DNA of 64,000 nucleotides from Parapedobacter soli. GTDB taxonomy: Bacteria; Bacteroidota; Bacteroidia; Sphingobacteriales; Sphingobacteriaceae. The stretch is from assembly GCF_025460835.1 (NCBI RefSeq), contig NZ_JAMXAY010000013.1, positions 1 through 64,000 on the forward strand, given 5' to 3'. Under the pieces are notes generated by a model, which saw only the letters and a list, made by a program, of their open reading frames with translations, did no database searches and was not told where the DNA came from. Within the stretch, counting starts at the first letter, position 1, and each line of letters starts with the position of its first letter. Below are positions 17,932 to 26,938 of this stretch, piece by piece. The position numbers and the translations under genes were made by a program.

Positions 17932-19095
17932 TTACCTCCTTCCATATTTCCGAAATAAATAATAAACACCGCCAAGGGCGCCGGCTATGACCATGATGCC
18001 CAACCACCCCCAAAACAACGGGGTGCGGACAGATACGCGCAACGAGGCCGTTGCTGTCTTCTCCACGGTACGGGCCTCCAGGTTGGTTACATAATCGCCC
18101 GCCACGGCTTTCCTGCTGGCTTTGATAGTAGCCACAACCTGCGCATGCTGGCCGGGTGCAATCACATCAATCTTTGCAGGTTGGAACTCAACGGTCCAGT
18201 CGACCGGTGCCGAGGATTTCATCTCCACATTCTTCAGTGCGGCAGACCCTGTATTTTTGACCAGCAGCTCTACTTTTTCATTGCTACCCGCGGTAATTGA
18301 GGTGTTCAGCCGCCCACTGGGGGTAGTAAGTTCCAGGTTGTACGAACCCGTGATTACCACTTCAAGCTCCAAGTTAGAAGACATGCCACTGGCCGACGCC
18401 ACTACCGGGATTTTATACTTACCGGCACCGAGTTGGTCGGGTGGATCAAGCTCAACGGTGATGTTCTGCGTTTGGTTGGGGTCTACCTTGACCGACGACA
18501 CCTGTTTGCCGTTCGCCCGGAATAACGCATTCCACCCTTGGGGTACCTGTGCACGGAGCCCGTAAACCTGCTCTTCACTCGACGGGTTGCGCAATGTTGC
18601 ATTGAAGGTAAATGTCGAATTGGCCGCACCCTCCATGTTCGCCTGGTCGGTATTAAACTCCGACTTGAATGTGCCTTGTTCAGACACAACCACCGTGAGT
18701 GGCAGGCTGCTTGCTCCTTTTGCCACAAGCTGGAAGCGGTAAGTACCTTTTTCCACTTTATAAGGCACCTGTACCTTAAAAGAGATATTCTTTTTTTCTT
18801 TTGGCAATACCGAAAGCTGCTCTATGGTCCAGCCACCCGATTTGAGCTCGTAAGACCAGCCTTCGGGCAAGCCGGAAACGGCCAGGTCGGCATTGCGGAT
18901 ACCGCCGCCATTATTGATTACATCGACGGAATAGTCGATAGACTCGCCCGGCGGAACTGAAATTTTAGTATAAGGTGTGTAAAGGGATAAACTCTGTGCA
19001 ACGGCAATATGTTGCAGCGGCGGAATTGGAAACACTCCGCACAACACCAATAGCAAAACAATGACTTTTGGTAAAGTAATGGCACGTGTTAACAT
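17932..19095 (-). CDS. Secreted NEW3-domain protein with C-terminal membrane anchor
   Basis: 387 aa. An N-terminal signal sequence ('VIVLLLVLCGVFPIPPLQHIAVAQ') is followed by three to four Ig-like beta domains of the NEW3/alpha-galactosidase-associated type ('ISVPPGESIDYSVDVINNGG', 'PEGWSYEL', 'NTGSAALKNVEM') and a single TM helix near the end ('FWGWLGIMVIAGALGGVYYLF') with a short basic tail 'RKYGRR'. This places the domains outside the inner membrane. It is the first gene of the operon and may be the extracytoplasmic partner of the ABC exporter. Substrate unknown. Confidence 0.8.
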   Translation of the reverse strand: MLTRAITLPKVIVLLLVLCGVFPIPPLQHIAVAQSLSLYTPYTKISVPPGESIDYSVDVINNGGGIRNADLAVSGLPEGWSYELKSGGWTIEQLSVLPKEKKNISFKVQVPYKVEKGTYRFQLVAKGASSLPLTVVVSEQGTFKSEFNTDQANMEGAANSTFTFNATLRNPSSEEQVYGLRAQVPQGWNALFRANGKQVSSVKVDPNQTQNITVELDPPDQLGAGKYKIPVVASASGMSSNLELEVVITGSYNLELTTPSGRLNTSITAGSNEKVELLVKNTGSAALKNVEMKSSAPVDWTVEFQPAKIDVIAPGQHAQVVATIKASRKAVAGDYVTNLEARTVEKTATASLRVSVRTPLFWGWLGIMVIAGALGGVYYLFRKYGRR

Positions 19096-19133
19096 AAAAA
19101 AAGACTTATTCAGAAATGATAAATAGTTATGGG

Positions 19134-19162
19134 CAAAAGTATAAAATCACTAATTTTTCAAA
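19134..19162 (-). promoter_or_regulatory. Promoter of the NEW3/ABC operon (-33 TTTG, -7 TACTTTTG)
   Basis: Minus-strand TTTG (19162-19159), a 17-base spacer, and TACTTTTG (19141-19134) fit both Bacteroidota promoter elements with normal spacing. The start codon is 38 bases after the box. Confidence 0.6.
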
Positions 19163-19294
19163 AATAATTTCACATTTTTTAACAATTTACATGCGGTTTA
19201 CCTGCTTTCTGCCACTAATGCGGAAGGGAACACATTGTTATTGGGCACGGCTGACCGGATGTTTTGACGCTATAACCGACTGGCGGCAGCCACG

Positions 19295-19324
19295 AAAAAA
19301 GGCACCTGCAAATCTGCAGATGCC
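19295..19324 (-). terminator. Intrinsic terminator of tRNA-His
   Basis: On the minus strand a 10-bp stem (GGCATCTGCA / TGCAGGTGCC, one GU pair) with a 4-base loop is followed by six T. It lies 12 bases after the tRNA 3' end. Confidence 0.85.
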
Positions 19325-19336
19325 TTCGTTTTTCGG

Positions 19337-19411
19337 GGTGGATAATCGGGCTCGAACCGACGACCCCTAGAACCACAATCTAGTGCTCTAACCAACTGAG
19401 CTATACCCACC
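19337..19411 (-). tRNA. tRNA-His (anticodon GTG)
   Basis: A full cloverleaf can be drawn: acceptor GTGGGTA/TATCCAC, D-arm GCTC...GAGC, anticodon stem CTAGA/TCTAG with loop TTGTGGT (anticodon at 19374-19376), T-arm with GTTCGAGC. The extra 5' G (position -1) opposite C73 is the hallmark of tRNA-His. The 3' CCA is incompletely encoded (ends CCC). Confidence 0.96.
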
Positions 19412-19474
19412 GTATTATTGGACTGCAAAAATAGCAATTAAACAACAATCCAACAATAGTTTTATAAAAAACAA

Positions 19475-21367
19475 TTAACCGATCAGACTTACACTCCGTT
19501 TCACGAAATTCGTCAGTTCGTTGCCGGTAAGCAGCCCACGCGAAAGCAGCGCCAAATCAAACGCTTGCTTCGCCAGTTGCTGCTGCTCCTCTTCGTTTTC
19601 CGACGAGAGCACCCGCTTAATCAACGGGTGGTTTCCATTGACAGTGACCTTGTAGTTGTCGGGCATGGTGCCGTAGAAACTCATGCCACCCCCGGTTTGC
19701 GCCATGTCTTTCATCCGCCGCATAAACTCATCGATGGTCACCGTAACGGGAAGCTCCTGTTCACCCAGCGCAGCTACCTCCACCTTCATGTTATCTCTGC
19801 TGATCGCTTTTTCAAAAAGAGATGTCACCGTTTTACTTTCTTCTTCGCTCAGCTGCAGTTCTTTGGCATCGTCCTTTTGGATCAGCTTGTCGATAACGTC
19901 GGCATCGACACGCTTGAGCTGTGTCTTCTCCGCTTTCTGCTCCAGATACGCTACGAAGTGGCTGTCGATGGGCGAATCCATCGCCAGCACATCATACCCC
20001 CTATCCTTGGCCGTAGCGATGTAACCATCCTGCTGCGCGGCATCGTTGGTATACAAGTACACCACATTGCCATCTTTATCTTGCTGGATATCCTTCACTT
20101 TCTCGGCGTATTCTTTGATGGTATACACCTCGTCGTCAGTATTTTTGACCAAACAGAAGTCGCTCGCCTTTTCCGCGAACTTATCATCGCTCAGCATCCC
20201 GTACTTAACAAAAAGACCGATGTCCTTCCATTTTTCCTCAAACCCTTTCCGGTCGCTTTTGAACAGCTCAGCTAATTTATCAGCTACCTTCTTGGTGATG
20301 TGGGCATTGATTTTCTTGACATTGCTGTCTGCTTGCAGGAAACTACGGGATACGTTCAACGGTATATCGGGTGAATCGATTACCCCATGCAACAGCATCA
20401 AAAACTCCGGCACGATATCTTTCACCTCATCGGTGATAAAGACTTGGCGGGAGTAAAGTTTGATTTTATTTTTCTGCACCTCAAAATTCTCCTTGAGCTT
20501 GGGGAAATACAGGATGCCGGTAAGGTTAAACGGGTAGTCTACGTTGAGGTGTATCCAAAACAACGGTTCATCCAGGGAGTAGGGATACAATTCGCGGTAA
20601 AATGCCAAGTAGTCTTCATCCTTCAATTCAGATGGCGACTTAGTCCATGCCGGGCTGGTATTGTTGATGATGTTGTCTACCTCTACCGATTTATACCTCG
20701 GTTTGCCCTCGTCGTCTTCCCCATCGGGCTCACTCGTGGTACGCGTGCCGAATCGGATGGGCACCGGTAGGAACTTGCCATACTTTTCAAGGATATCCTG
20801 CAGTTTGTTCTTTTCCAGGAACTCTTCAGAATCTTTGTTGATATGCAGGATGATATCTGTACCGCGTTCGGTGCGGCTACCTGTTGACAATTCATAGGAT
20901 GTGCTGCCGTCGCAGATCCAGCGGGCGGGTTCGGCACCCTCCTGGTAGGACAGTGTTTGGATCTCCACCTCGTCGGCGACCATAAACGCCGAATAGAACC
21001 CGAGGCCGAACCGGCCGATGATCTCGTTGGCGTCTTTTGCTTCCTTGAATTTCTCAACAAACTCAGTGGCTCCAGAAAAGGCAATCTGATTAATGTATTT
21101 CTTCACCTCGTCTGCCGTCATGCCGATGCCTCGATCCGATATGGTGATGGTCTTTGCCTTTTCGTCAAACGCTACATCGATGGTTACATCGCCCAATTCA
21201 CCCTTGTACTGCCCCAGAGAGGCCAACCTTCTGATTTTCTGGGTGGCGTCTACCGCGTTGGAAACCAGTTCCCGAAGGAAAATCTCATTATCGGAATATA
21301 GGAACTTCTTGATTACCGGGAAAATATTCTCGGTATGGATGGATATACTACCTTTTTCCTTTTTCAT
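19475..21367 (-). CDS. htpG: Molecular chaperone HtpG (Hsp90)
   Basis: 630 aa. The N-terminal GHKL ATPase carries 'IFLRELVSNAVDAT', 'DRGIGMT' and 'GRFGLGFYSAFMVAD', then the middle domain with 'NLTGILYFPK', 'RQVFITDE', 'GVIDSPDIPLNVSRSFLQ', and a C-terminal dimerisation region ending in 'FVKRSVSLIG'. It folds and remodels client proteins in the cytosol. Monocistronic in appearance; I see no clear heat-shock element in the 140 bases upstream. Confidence 0.97.
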   Translation of the reverse strand: MKKEKGSISIHTENIFPVIKKFLYSDNEIFLRELVSNAVDATQKIRRLASLGQYKGELGDVTIDVAFDEKAKTITISDRGIGMTADEVKKYINQIAFSGATEFVEKFKEAKDANEIIGRFGLGFYSAFMVADEVEIQTLSYQEGAEPARWICDGSTSYELSTGSRTERGTDIILHINKDSEEFLEKNKLQDILEKYGKFLPVPIRFGTRTTSEPDGEDDEGKPRYKSVEVDNIINNTSPAWTKSPSELKDEDYLAFYRELYPYSLDEPLFWIHLNVDYPFNLTGILYFPKLKENFEVQKNKIKLYSRQVFITDEVKDIVPEFLMLLHGVIDSPDIPLNVSRSFLQADSNVKKINAHITKKVADKLAELFKSDRKGFEEKWKDIGLFVKYGMLSDDKFAEKASDFCLVKNTDDEVYTIKEYAEKVKDIQQDKDGNVVYLYTNDAAQQDGYIATAKDRGYDVLAMDSPIDSHFVAYLEQKAEKTQLKRVDADVIDKLIQKDDAKELQLSEEESKTVTSLFEKAISRDNMKVEVAALGEQELPVTVTIDEFMRRMKDMAQTGGGMSFYGTMPDNYKVTVNGNHPLIKRVLSSENEEEQQQLAKQAFDLALLSRGLLTGNELTNFVKRSVSLIG

Positions 21368-21511
21368 ATAGCTAACTATGGAATAAATTGTACATTACTA
21401 GTCAATGCTGTGACCTAAACAATATACGTTCCAATAGCCTCATAACGTCAGGATGGCAGGACATTATGGCAACAAACGCAGCAGCAGGTGAAAACTATGG
21501 CATAGCCTGTG

Positions 21512-22537
21512 TTAAAACGTATACACCAAAGCCACCGCGAATTGCGAGGCGCTTTTGGTGATATCCATATCCTTGCTTTTATAGAAGAGCTCCGTGGAGC
21601 CGTTGTCCAAACGGAATTCGGGGATCATCGTCAGCGGGCCGGCTTTGACGTTGGCCGACAGGGTCAGCCCGATGACCGACTCACCGCCGGGGACGAATGC
21701 CCAGCCTGCCTCCTTCTCCTTATAGTACTCGCCGCGGGCGCCCAGGGCAAAGGCTTCCGAAAAGCCGTACTGTAGGTATAATGCACCGCCGGAGTATCCG
21801 CCGTCAGCGCTGCCGGTGTCAGAAAAGTCGGCAGCATTCAGCCCTACCTTGAATGCATCGGTGACTTGGTATGCCGTGGTGAGGTCAACGATGGTGCCCG
21901 TGCTTCCGGTCAGGAAATTGATACATGCATCCCATCCATCCGCAGGTGAGACGGACAGCTGTGCGCCGAAGTCCGACACGCCGTCGAAGTCTTGGTAAAC
22001 ATTCCAATCGTTAAACAATCCCACCATCAAGGCCACCTTGTCTGAAAAAGCATACTCGGCCTTGATACCCGCATTCTGGAATGGCCCCGCCGAAAACAAA
22101 TACGAAGTGGAATAATTGAAGTTTGCCGTCGGCGAGATAACCTCATATCCTACGAATGTCCCCATAAAGCCGGCGGTCATGGAAAACCTTTCTGTAAACG
22201 CGTAGGTCATGTACAGGTTCTGGATATGGAAGGAATTGCCATCGCTCCCGTTCAGCAGCGACTGGTATCCGCCACGCGGCCCGAAAGACACGTCACCCAC
22301 GAAAGACGCCTTACCCACCGTTTTTGTAGCGATGAGATTGGCCATCCCAAGCGACACGGAGTTTTGTTCATTGGCAAAAGATGTAGGGATGTTGCTAAGG
22401 CCATCCGCATCGCGGTAGCCCGAAAAGTCATATTTGTAATAAGCGTCGACCGAACCTGAAATCGTTAAACCATTGTCTTGTCCGTAGGTCATGAAGCCTG
22501 ATAGCAATAAGCTAAATGCTAAAAAAATCTTTCTCAT
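21512..22537 (-). CDS. Outer-membrane beta-barrel porin (BBP2-like) linked to ammonium transport
   Basis: 341 aa from ATG 22537; the open frame continues to 22948 but that part is antisense-frame sequence of amtB. A signal peptide ('IFLAFSLLLSGFMTYGQ') is followed by alternating hydrophobic strands ('SGSVDAYYKYDFSGY', 'QNLYMTYAFTERFSMTAGF') and a C-terminal aromatic residue ('AVALVYTF'), as in beta-barrels. Such porins commonly follow amtB in Bacteroidota and may let ammonium or small amines cross the outer membrane. It is 95 bp after amtB on the same strand. Confidence 0.85.
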   Translation of the reverse strand: MRKIFLAFSLLLSGFMTYGQDNGLTISGSVDAYYKYDFSGYRDADGLSNIPTSFANEQNSVSLGMANLIATKTVGKASFVGDVSFGPRGGYQSLLNGSDGNSFHIQNLYMTYAFTERFSMTAGFMGTFVGYEVISPTANFNYSTSYLFSAGPFQNAGIKAEYAFSDKVALMVGLFNDWNVYQDFDGVSDFGAQLSVSPADGWDACINFLTGSTGTIVDLTTAYQVTDAFKVGLNAADFSDTGSADGGYSGGALYLQYGFSEAFALGARGEYYKEKEAGWAFVPGGESVIGLTLSANVKAGPLTMIPEFRLDNGSTELFYKSKDMDITKSASQFAVALVYTF

Positions 22538-22632
22538 CGTTGTGTATGTAGCTCGCCTTATCTTAAGCGTAGTTTTTGCCATCTTAAGTAATGCGGTTGA
22601 GTTTGGTAATTGATTGAATATATCCTCGGTTA

Positions 22633-23943
22633 CTAAAGGCTTTCCCCGTGCTGGGTGATATCGAGCCCCTCCTCCTCTTCTTCGACGGAAACGCGGAGCT
22701 TGCTTACCAAATCGGTGGCTTTCAGCAATACGAAGGCCATGATAAAGGTAAATACCACAGCTCCTACCAACCCCAGCAGGTGCGCCATAAACAGCCCCGT
22801 CTGGCCAAAGAACAGTCCATCGGTGGTAACAGCCCCGTTGATGGTGTGCGTGGCAAACACGCCGGTGAGGATCATGCCGACCATCCCGCCCACGCCGTGG
22901 CTTGGGAAAACATCCAGGGTGTCGTCCACACGGGAATGGGTACGCCATTCAACAACCAGTCGGCTGATGATCGCTGCAACCACACCGATAATCAGCGAGT
23001 GGCTTACTGTAACAAAGCCCGCAGCCGGCGTTATGGCCACTAAGCCCACAACCACCCCGATACAAACCCCGATAGCCGTCGGCTTCTTGCCCCGTGCGGC
23101 GTCGAAGAAGATCCACGCCAGTGCGGCGGCTCCCGATGCCGTACTGGTTGTGGCCAACGCAGAGGCTGCAAGGCCGTTTGCGCCGAATGCAGACCCTGCA
23201 TTGAACCCGAACCAGCCGAACCAAAGCAGCCCCGTGCCCAACATCACATAGGTAATACGGGCAGGGTTCGAACCACTCGAACCGTTGCCGCGTTTCAGAT
23301 AAAGTGCGGAAGCCAGTGCAGTGACACCCGCAGACATGTGTACAACCGTTCCACCCGCGAAATCGAGCACTCCGATACCGGCCAATAATCCGTCCGGGTG
23401 CCAGGTAGCGTGGGCCAAGGGAGCGTAGATAAATACGAAAAACAGGATAAGGAAGAGCACATACGATTTGAAGCGTATGCGTTCGGCAAATGCACCTGTG
23501 ATCAGTGCCGGCGTGATAATGGCAAATTTAAGCTGGTACATGGCAAACAGGGCAAAGGGAATGGTGGGCGCACCGGGCCAGTTGGGGCCGCCAACCACGC
23601 CTTCGAACATGAAATAGGTAGCCGGATTACCGATGATGCCGCCGATCGACTCACCAAACACCAAGCTGAAACCAAACACTACCCATATCACAGCCACCAC
23701 AGCCATGCAGATGAAACTCTGGAGCATCGTGGATATCACATTCTTTTTCTTGACCATGCCACCGTAGAAAAATGCAAGTCCGGGAGTCATAATCAATACA
23801 AGTGCCGTGGATGTAAGCATCCACGCGACATCAGATCCGTCAATGGCCACCTCCGCATCATCGGGAAGAGACGGAAAGAAAAATGCCAATACCACCACAG
23901 CAAGCAGGGCAATAAAGGGTAAAATAGATTTTTTGGTCTCCAT
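22633..23943 (-). CDS. amtB: Ammonium transporter
   Basis: 436 aa with 11-12 TM helices. The N-terminal extra helix is followed by 'WMLTSTALVLIMTPGLAFFYGGMV', 'FAERIRFKSYVLF', 'DFAGGTVVHMSAG' (first pore His region) and 'FPSHGVGGMVGMILTGVFA' (second His). It carries NH4+/NH3 across the inner membrane. Unlike the usual glnK-amtB pair no PII gene is adjacent; the downstream gene is a porin. The short C-terminal tail ends in an acidic run, 'EEEEEGLDITQ'. Confidence 0.95.
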   Translation of the reverse strand: METKKSILPFIALLAVVVLAFFFPSLPDDAEVAIDGSDVAWMLTSTALVLIMTPGLAFFYGGMVKKKNVISTMLQSFICMAVVAVIWVVFGFSLVFGESIGGIIGNPATYFMFEGVVGGPNWPGAPTIPFALFAMYQLKFAIITPALITGAFAERIRFKSYVLFLILFFVFIYAPLAHATWHPDGLLAGIGVLDFAGGTVVHMSAGVTALASALYLKRGNGSSGSNPARITYVMLGTGLLWFGWFGFNAGSAFGANGLAASALATTSTASGAAALAWIFFDAARGKKPTAIGVCIGVVVGLVAITPAAGFVTVSHSLIIGVVAAIISRLVVEWRTHSRVDDTLDVFPSHGVGGMVGMILTGVFATHTINGAVTTDGLFFGQTGLFMAHLLGLVGAVVFTFIMAFVLLKATDLVSKLRVSVEEEEEGLDITQHGESL

Positions 23944-24386
23944 ACATTAGTTTTTTAGTAATTTAATCTGTCTTTTATTATTAATACTGCAATTAATAAT
24001 GCAAAAGTGTATAAATATTTCATAAAAACAATAATTTAATGACAAAAAATTCAAATAAATATCAATTTTTAATGTAAAAAACCAAAATAACTACATAAAA
24101 TACACATTTATTTACCTAAAATATACACACAAAAGAATAAAATAACATTAATTCATAAAATTTAAACAGATACATACATTATAAAATAAATAAACACCAT
24201 CAAATACGCTACATTAATAACAAATGAGTAATTTTCAGAAAAAATCATACAATAAAACCAAATAATAGACCTAAAATGACAATCGCAGGAAAAAATATCC
24301 GATATAGCCCAAGAAACGCGAATGAAACAGCTTACCAGCAGCCACAGTGTCGCTGGATTGTTTTTTATTTTTCTAAGTGATTATCG
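23944..24386. other. AT-rich intergenic region between amtB and the patatin gene
   Basis: About 440 bases with no convincing gene, made almost entirely of A and T with many A-tracts, in a genome of about 50% GC. It lies between two divergent genes and must hold the amtB promoter. A near-match (TACACTTTTG, two bases too long) lies on the minus strand near 24003-24013. Confidence 0.7.
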
Positions 24387-24418
24387 TTTGTATTTCGAGA
24401 CAACTTTATCTAAGTTTA
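24387..24418 (+). promoter_or_regulatory. Promoter of the patatin gene (-33 TTTG, -7 TAAGTTTA)
   Basis: TTTG at 24387-24390, a 20-base spacer, and TAAGTTTA at 24411-24418 (one mismatch to TAnnTTTG). The ATG I chose is at 24436, which fits; the longer frame starting at 24322 would begin upstream of this promoter. Confidence 0.45.
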
Positions 24419-24435
24419 CGGACAAAGCGCAAACA

Positions 24436-25488
24436 ATGAAGAAAATCCTTTCGATTGACGGCGGCGGGATCCGTGGCATCATTCCGGGCATGCTGTTGGT
24501 TGCGTTGGAGCGGCGGCTGCAACGCATTAGCGGCGACCCCGGTTCGGCAATAGTAGATTACTTCGATTTTTTTGCTGGCACCAGTACTGGTGGCATATTA
24601 ACATGCCTTTTGCTTTGCCCCGACGACGAGCGTCCATCGCGGCCGAAATTTTCGGCTCAGGAAACCTTAGACATTTACATAACCCACGGTAGTGATATTT
24701 TCAAGGCTGGGTTTTTCCGGCGGTTGATTGCTAAATTCGGATTGCTCAGCGAGCGTTATCCGAGTGCCACGTTGGAGCGTGTGCTCGAATCGTATTTCGG
24801 CGAATGTAAGCTCAGCCAGTTATTGAAACCCTGCATTATCACCGCTTACAACATCGAGCTACGGAAGACACATTTCTTCAGGCAGCAAACCGCGATTGCA
24901 CGTGGCGATGCACGGGATTTCTACCTACGTGATGTATGCCGGGCAACATCGGCCGCCCCCACTTATTTCAGCGTCGCTGAAATATACTCGATGAGCGGCA
25001 CCCGCTACCCCTTGTTGGACGGAGGCGTATTCGCGCCCAACCCATCGATGAGCGCGCTGGTGGAAGTAACGAAAGCATTCAACCAAACAAAAATCAATGA
25101 CATCACAATCCTATCGCTGGGCACAGGGCGCTCCCGGAAGTCGTACGACTATGAGCATTTCAAGAAGAGCCGCGCCATATCCATCGGCCCCGCATTGATC
25201 GATATCATGATGAGCGGTGCAGCCGAAAGCAGCGACTTCTTCCTCCATCAATTGTACCGATCGGTAGGAAAAAAAGACCAATACACCCGGATAGAACCCA
25301 AAAATCTGCACAGCATCCAAGAGGAGCTCGATGCAGCCAGCCCCAACAACATCCAGAAGCTGGTTGCCCTAGGCGACCGTATGGTCAGTGAAAACGACGA
25401 GCTGATCGGCAAGCTCGCCACATGGTTGGTTAAAGACAAAGTCGGCTCCCAACCTAAAAGCCCCTGGCGGTTCTTATCGACAAAATGA
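24436..25488 (+). CDS. Patatin-like phospholipase
   Basis: 350 aa. It starts 'KKILSIDGGGIRGIIPG' with the oxyanion-hole GGGxRG, then the nucleophile elbow GTSTG (Ser50), and the catalytic Asp in 'LLDGGVFAPNPS' (Asp195), completing the Ser-Asp dyad. These cytosolic or membrane-associated lipases release fatty acids from phospholipids. A longer frame from 24322 exists, but the family N-terminus and the promoter support ATG 24436. Neighbours are metabolic (mgsA), with no nucleotide cyclase, so a defence role like CapV is not supported. Confidence 0.88.
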   Translation: MKKILSIDGGGIRGIIPGMLLVALERRLQRISGDPGSAIVDYFDFFAGTSTGGILTCLLLCPDDERPSRPKFSAQETLDIYITHGSDIFKAGFFRRLIAKFGLLSERYPSATLERVLESYFGECKLSQLLKPCIITAYNIELRKTHFFRQQTAIARGDARDFYLRDVCRATSAAPTYFSVAEIYSMSGTRYPLLDGGVFAPNPSMSALVEVTKAFNQTKINDITILSLGTGRSRKSYDYEHFKKSRAISIGPALIDIMMSGAAESSDFFLHQLYRSVGKKDQYTRIEPKNLHSIQEELDAASPNNIQKLVALGDRMVSENDELIGKLATWLVKDKVGSQPKSPWRFLSTK

Positions 25489-25546
25489 AAACTGAGCAAC
25501 GTGTAGTATTTTACAAAACAGCAACCCATAAATTTATAAATAGCGA

Positions 25547-25927
25547 ATGAAACAACAGACGATTGCACTAATAGCGCACGATGGAAAAAAACCGGAAATG
25601 GTAGGGTTTGTAAAAGACCACTTTGATATACTGAGTAAAGCAAAGCTTATCGCTACCGGCACTACGGGCTCATATATCCGGCAGACAGGCCTGGATGTCG
25701 AACTGAAGTTGAGCGGCCCGAAGGGGGGCGACGCACAAATCGCTGCACTGGCCGCCGAGGGGCAGATTGACGCCATCCTCTTCTTCCGCGACCCCCTGGG
25801 CAAACACCCGCACGAACCCGATATCCAGATGCTTATGCGTGTATGCGACGTATACGACGTGCCCCTGGGCACCAATCCGGCAGCAGCAGAATTGATACTG
25901 AAAGGCCTTTGCCAAAACAAAGCCTGA
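25547..25927 (+). CDS. mgsA: Methylglyoxal synthase
   Basis: 126 aa. Motifs are 'IALIAHDGKKPEMV', 'LIATGTTG' (phosphate loop), 'LSGPKGGDAQIAA' with the catalytic Asp, and 'FFRDPLGKHPHEPDI'. It converts dihydroxyacetone phosphate into methylglyoxal and phosphate, a bypass of lower glycolysis when phosphate is low. It lies 58 bp after the patatin gene on the same strand. Confidence 0.96.
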   Translation: MKQQTIALIAHDGKKPEMVGFVKDHFDILSKAKLIATGTTGSYIRQTGLDVELKLSGPKGGDAQIAALAAEGQIDAILFFRDPLGKHPHEPDIQMLMRVCDVYDVPLGTNPAAAELILKGLCQNKA

Positions 25928-25946
25928 AACCACAAACAATTTTAGT

Positions 25947-25954
25947 TAATTTTG
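25947..25954 (+). promoter_or_regulatory. -7 box TAATTTTG for coaA
   Basis: Exact TAnnTTTG match 22 bases before the coaA ATG at 25977. No clear -33 TTTG lies at the right distance. Confidence 0.5.
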
Positions 25955-25976
25955 CGGCTTCACCAACTCCACGGGA

Positions 25977-26933
25977 ATGGTAAAAACAGAGAACGGCATC
26001 GCATACTCTCCCTTTCGCAACGTGACACGCGACACTTGGAAAACACTCAACGGCCACCCCAACTATGTGCTGGCCGATGAAGATATCCAGAAGCTCAATG
26101 CACTGAACGAGCCGCTTACGATGCAGGAGATCGAGGAGGTATATTTTCCTCTCAGCCATTTGCTGCACCTCCACATCGAAAGCTATCAGGAGCTGCACCG
26201 CCATACTAATTCGTTTTTCGACAACCATACCAAGCACCTGCCATTCGTTATCGGCATAGCCGGAAGCGTGGCTGCTGGCAAAAGCACTACCGCGCGGGTA
26301 TTGCAAAAGGTGCTGTCGCTGGCGCCCCACAACCCCAAGGTCGAACTGATCACCACCGATGGCTTCCTCTATCCGAATAGCTACTTGGAGTCGAGGGGCA
26401 TACTCAACCGCAAGGGGTTCCCCGAGAGTTACGACACACGGCGGCTGCTCGGCTTCCTGTCCGACATCAAGTCGGGCAAGGAGTTGGTTTCGGCACCGGT
26501 ATACTCCCATTTGCTGTATGACATCGTACCGGACCAACTACAATGGGTAGCACAGCCCGATATCCTTATCGTGGAAGGTATCAATGTGTTGCAGGTAAAT
26601 GTGAAGGGGAAACATCGCGGGCCACGGGTTTTCGTATCCGATTTTTTCGACTACTCCATCTACGTTGATGCTTCGCCCGAAAACCTGGAAGAATGGTACA
26701 CCAAACGCTTTGAATGGCTCCGCAAAACAGCTTTCCAACACCCCGATTCTTATTTCCACCGTTACGCCGACCTCGATGAGCAACAGAGCGCAACGATGGC
26801 TGCCAACATATGGAATGAGATCAATAAGCCTAATCTATTGAAAAATATCCTACCCACACGGTTCCGGGCTGACCTGATTTTGGAGAAAGGCGGCCACCAT
26901 TTCGTAAAAAGTGTAAAAGTGAGGAAAGTTTAA
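25977..26933 (+). CDS. coaA: Pantothenate kinase, type I
   Basis: 318 aa, the length of E. coli CoaA. The P-loop 'GIAGSVAAGKSTTAR' lies near residue 99; 'ELITTDGFLYPN', 'GFPESYDTRRLL', 'PVYSHLLYDIVP' and 'DILIVEGINVLQ' follow. It phosphorylates pantothenate, the first committed step of coenzyme A synthesis, and is normally feedback-inhibited by CoA. It is convergent with the MscS gene (5 bp between stops). Confidence 0.96.
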   Translation: MVKTENGIAYSPFRNVTRDTWKTLNGHPNYVLADEDIQKLNALNEPLTMQEIEEVYFPLSHLLHLHIESYQELHRHTNSFFDNHTKHLPFVIGIAGSVAAGKSTTARVLQKVLSLAPHNPKVELITTDGFLYPNSYLESRGILNRKGFPESYDTRRLLGFLSDIKSGKELVSAPVYSHLLYDIVPDQLQWVAQPDILIVEGINVLQVNVKGKHRGPRVFVSDFFDYSIYVDASPENLEEWYTKRFEWLRKTAFQHPDSYFHRYADLDEQQSATMAANIWNEINKPNLLKNILPTRFRADLILEKGGHHFVKSVKVRKV

Positions 26934-26938
26934 CCGCC

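Noticed and set aside
22538-22948. N-terminal extension of the porin frame
   Set aside because: It is antisense-free but overlaps amtB in the same direction with Arg/Gly/His-rich shadow sequence; the signal peptide begins at 22537.
24436-25488. Patatin as a CBASS effector (CapV-like)
   Set aside because: No nucleotide cyclase, Cap2 or Cap3 gene nearby; neighbours are amtB and mgsA, so a housekeeping lipase is more likely.
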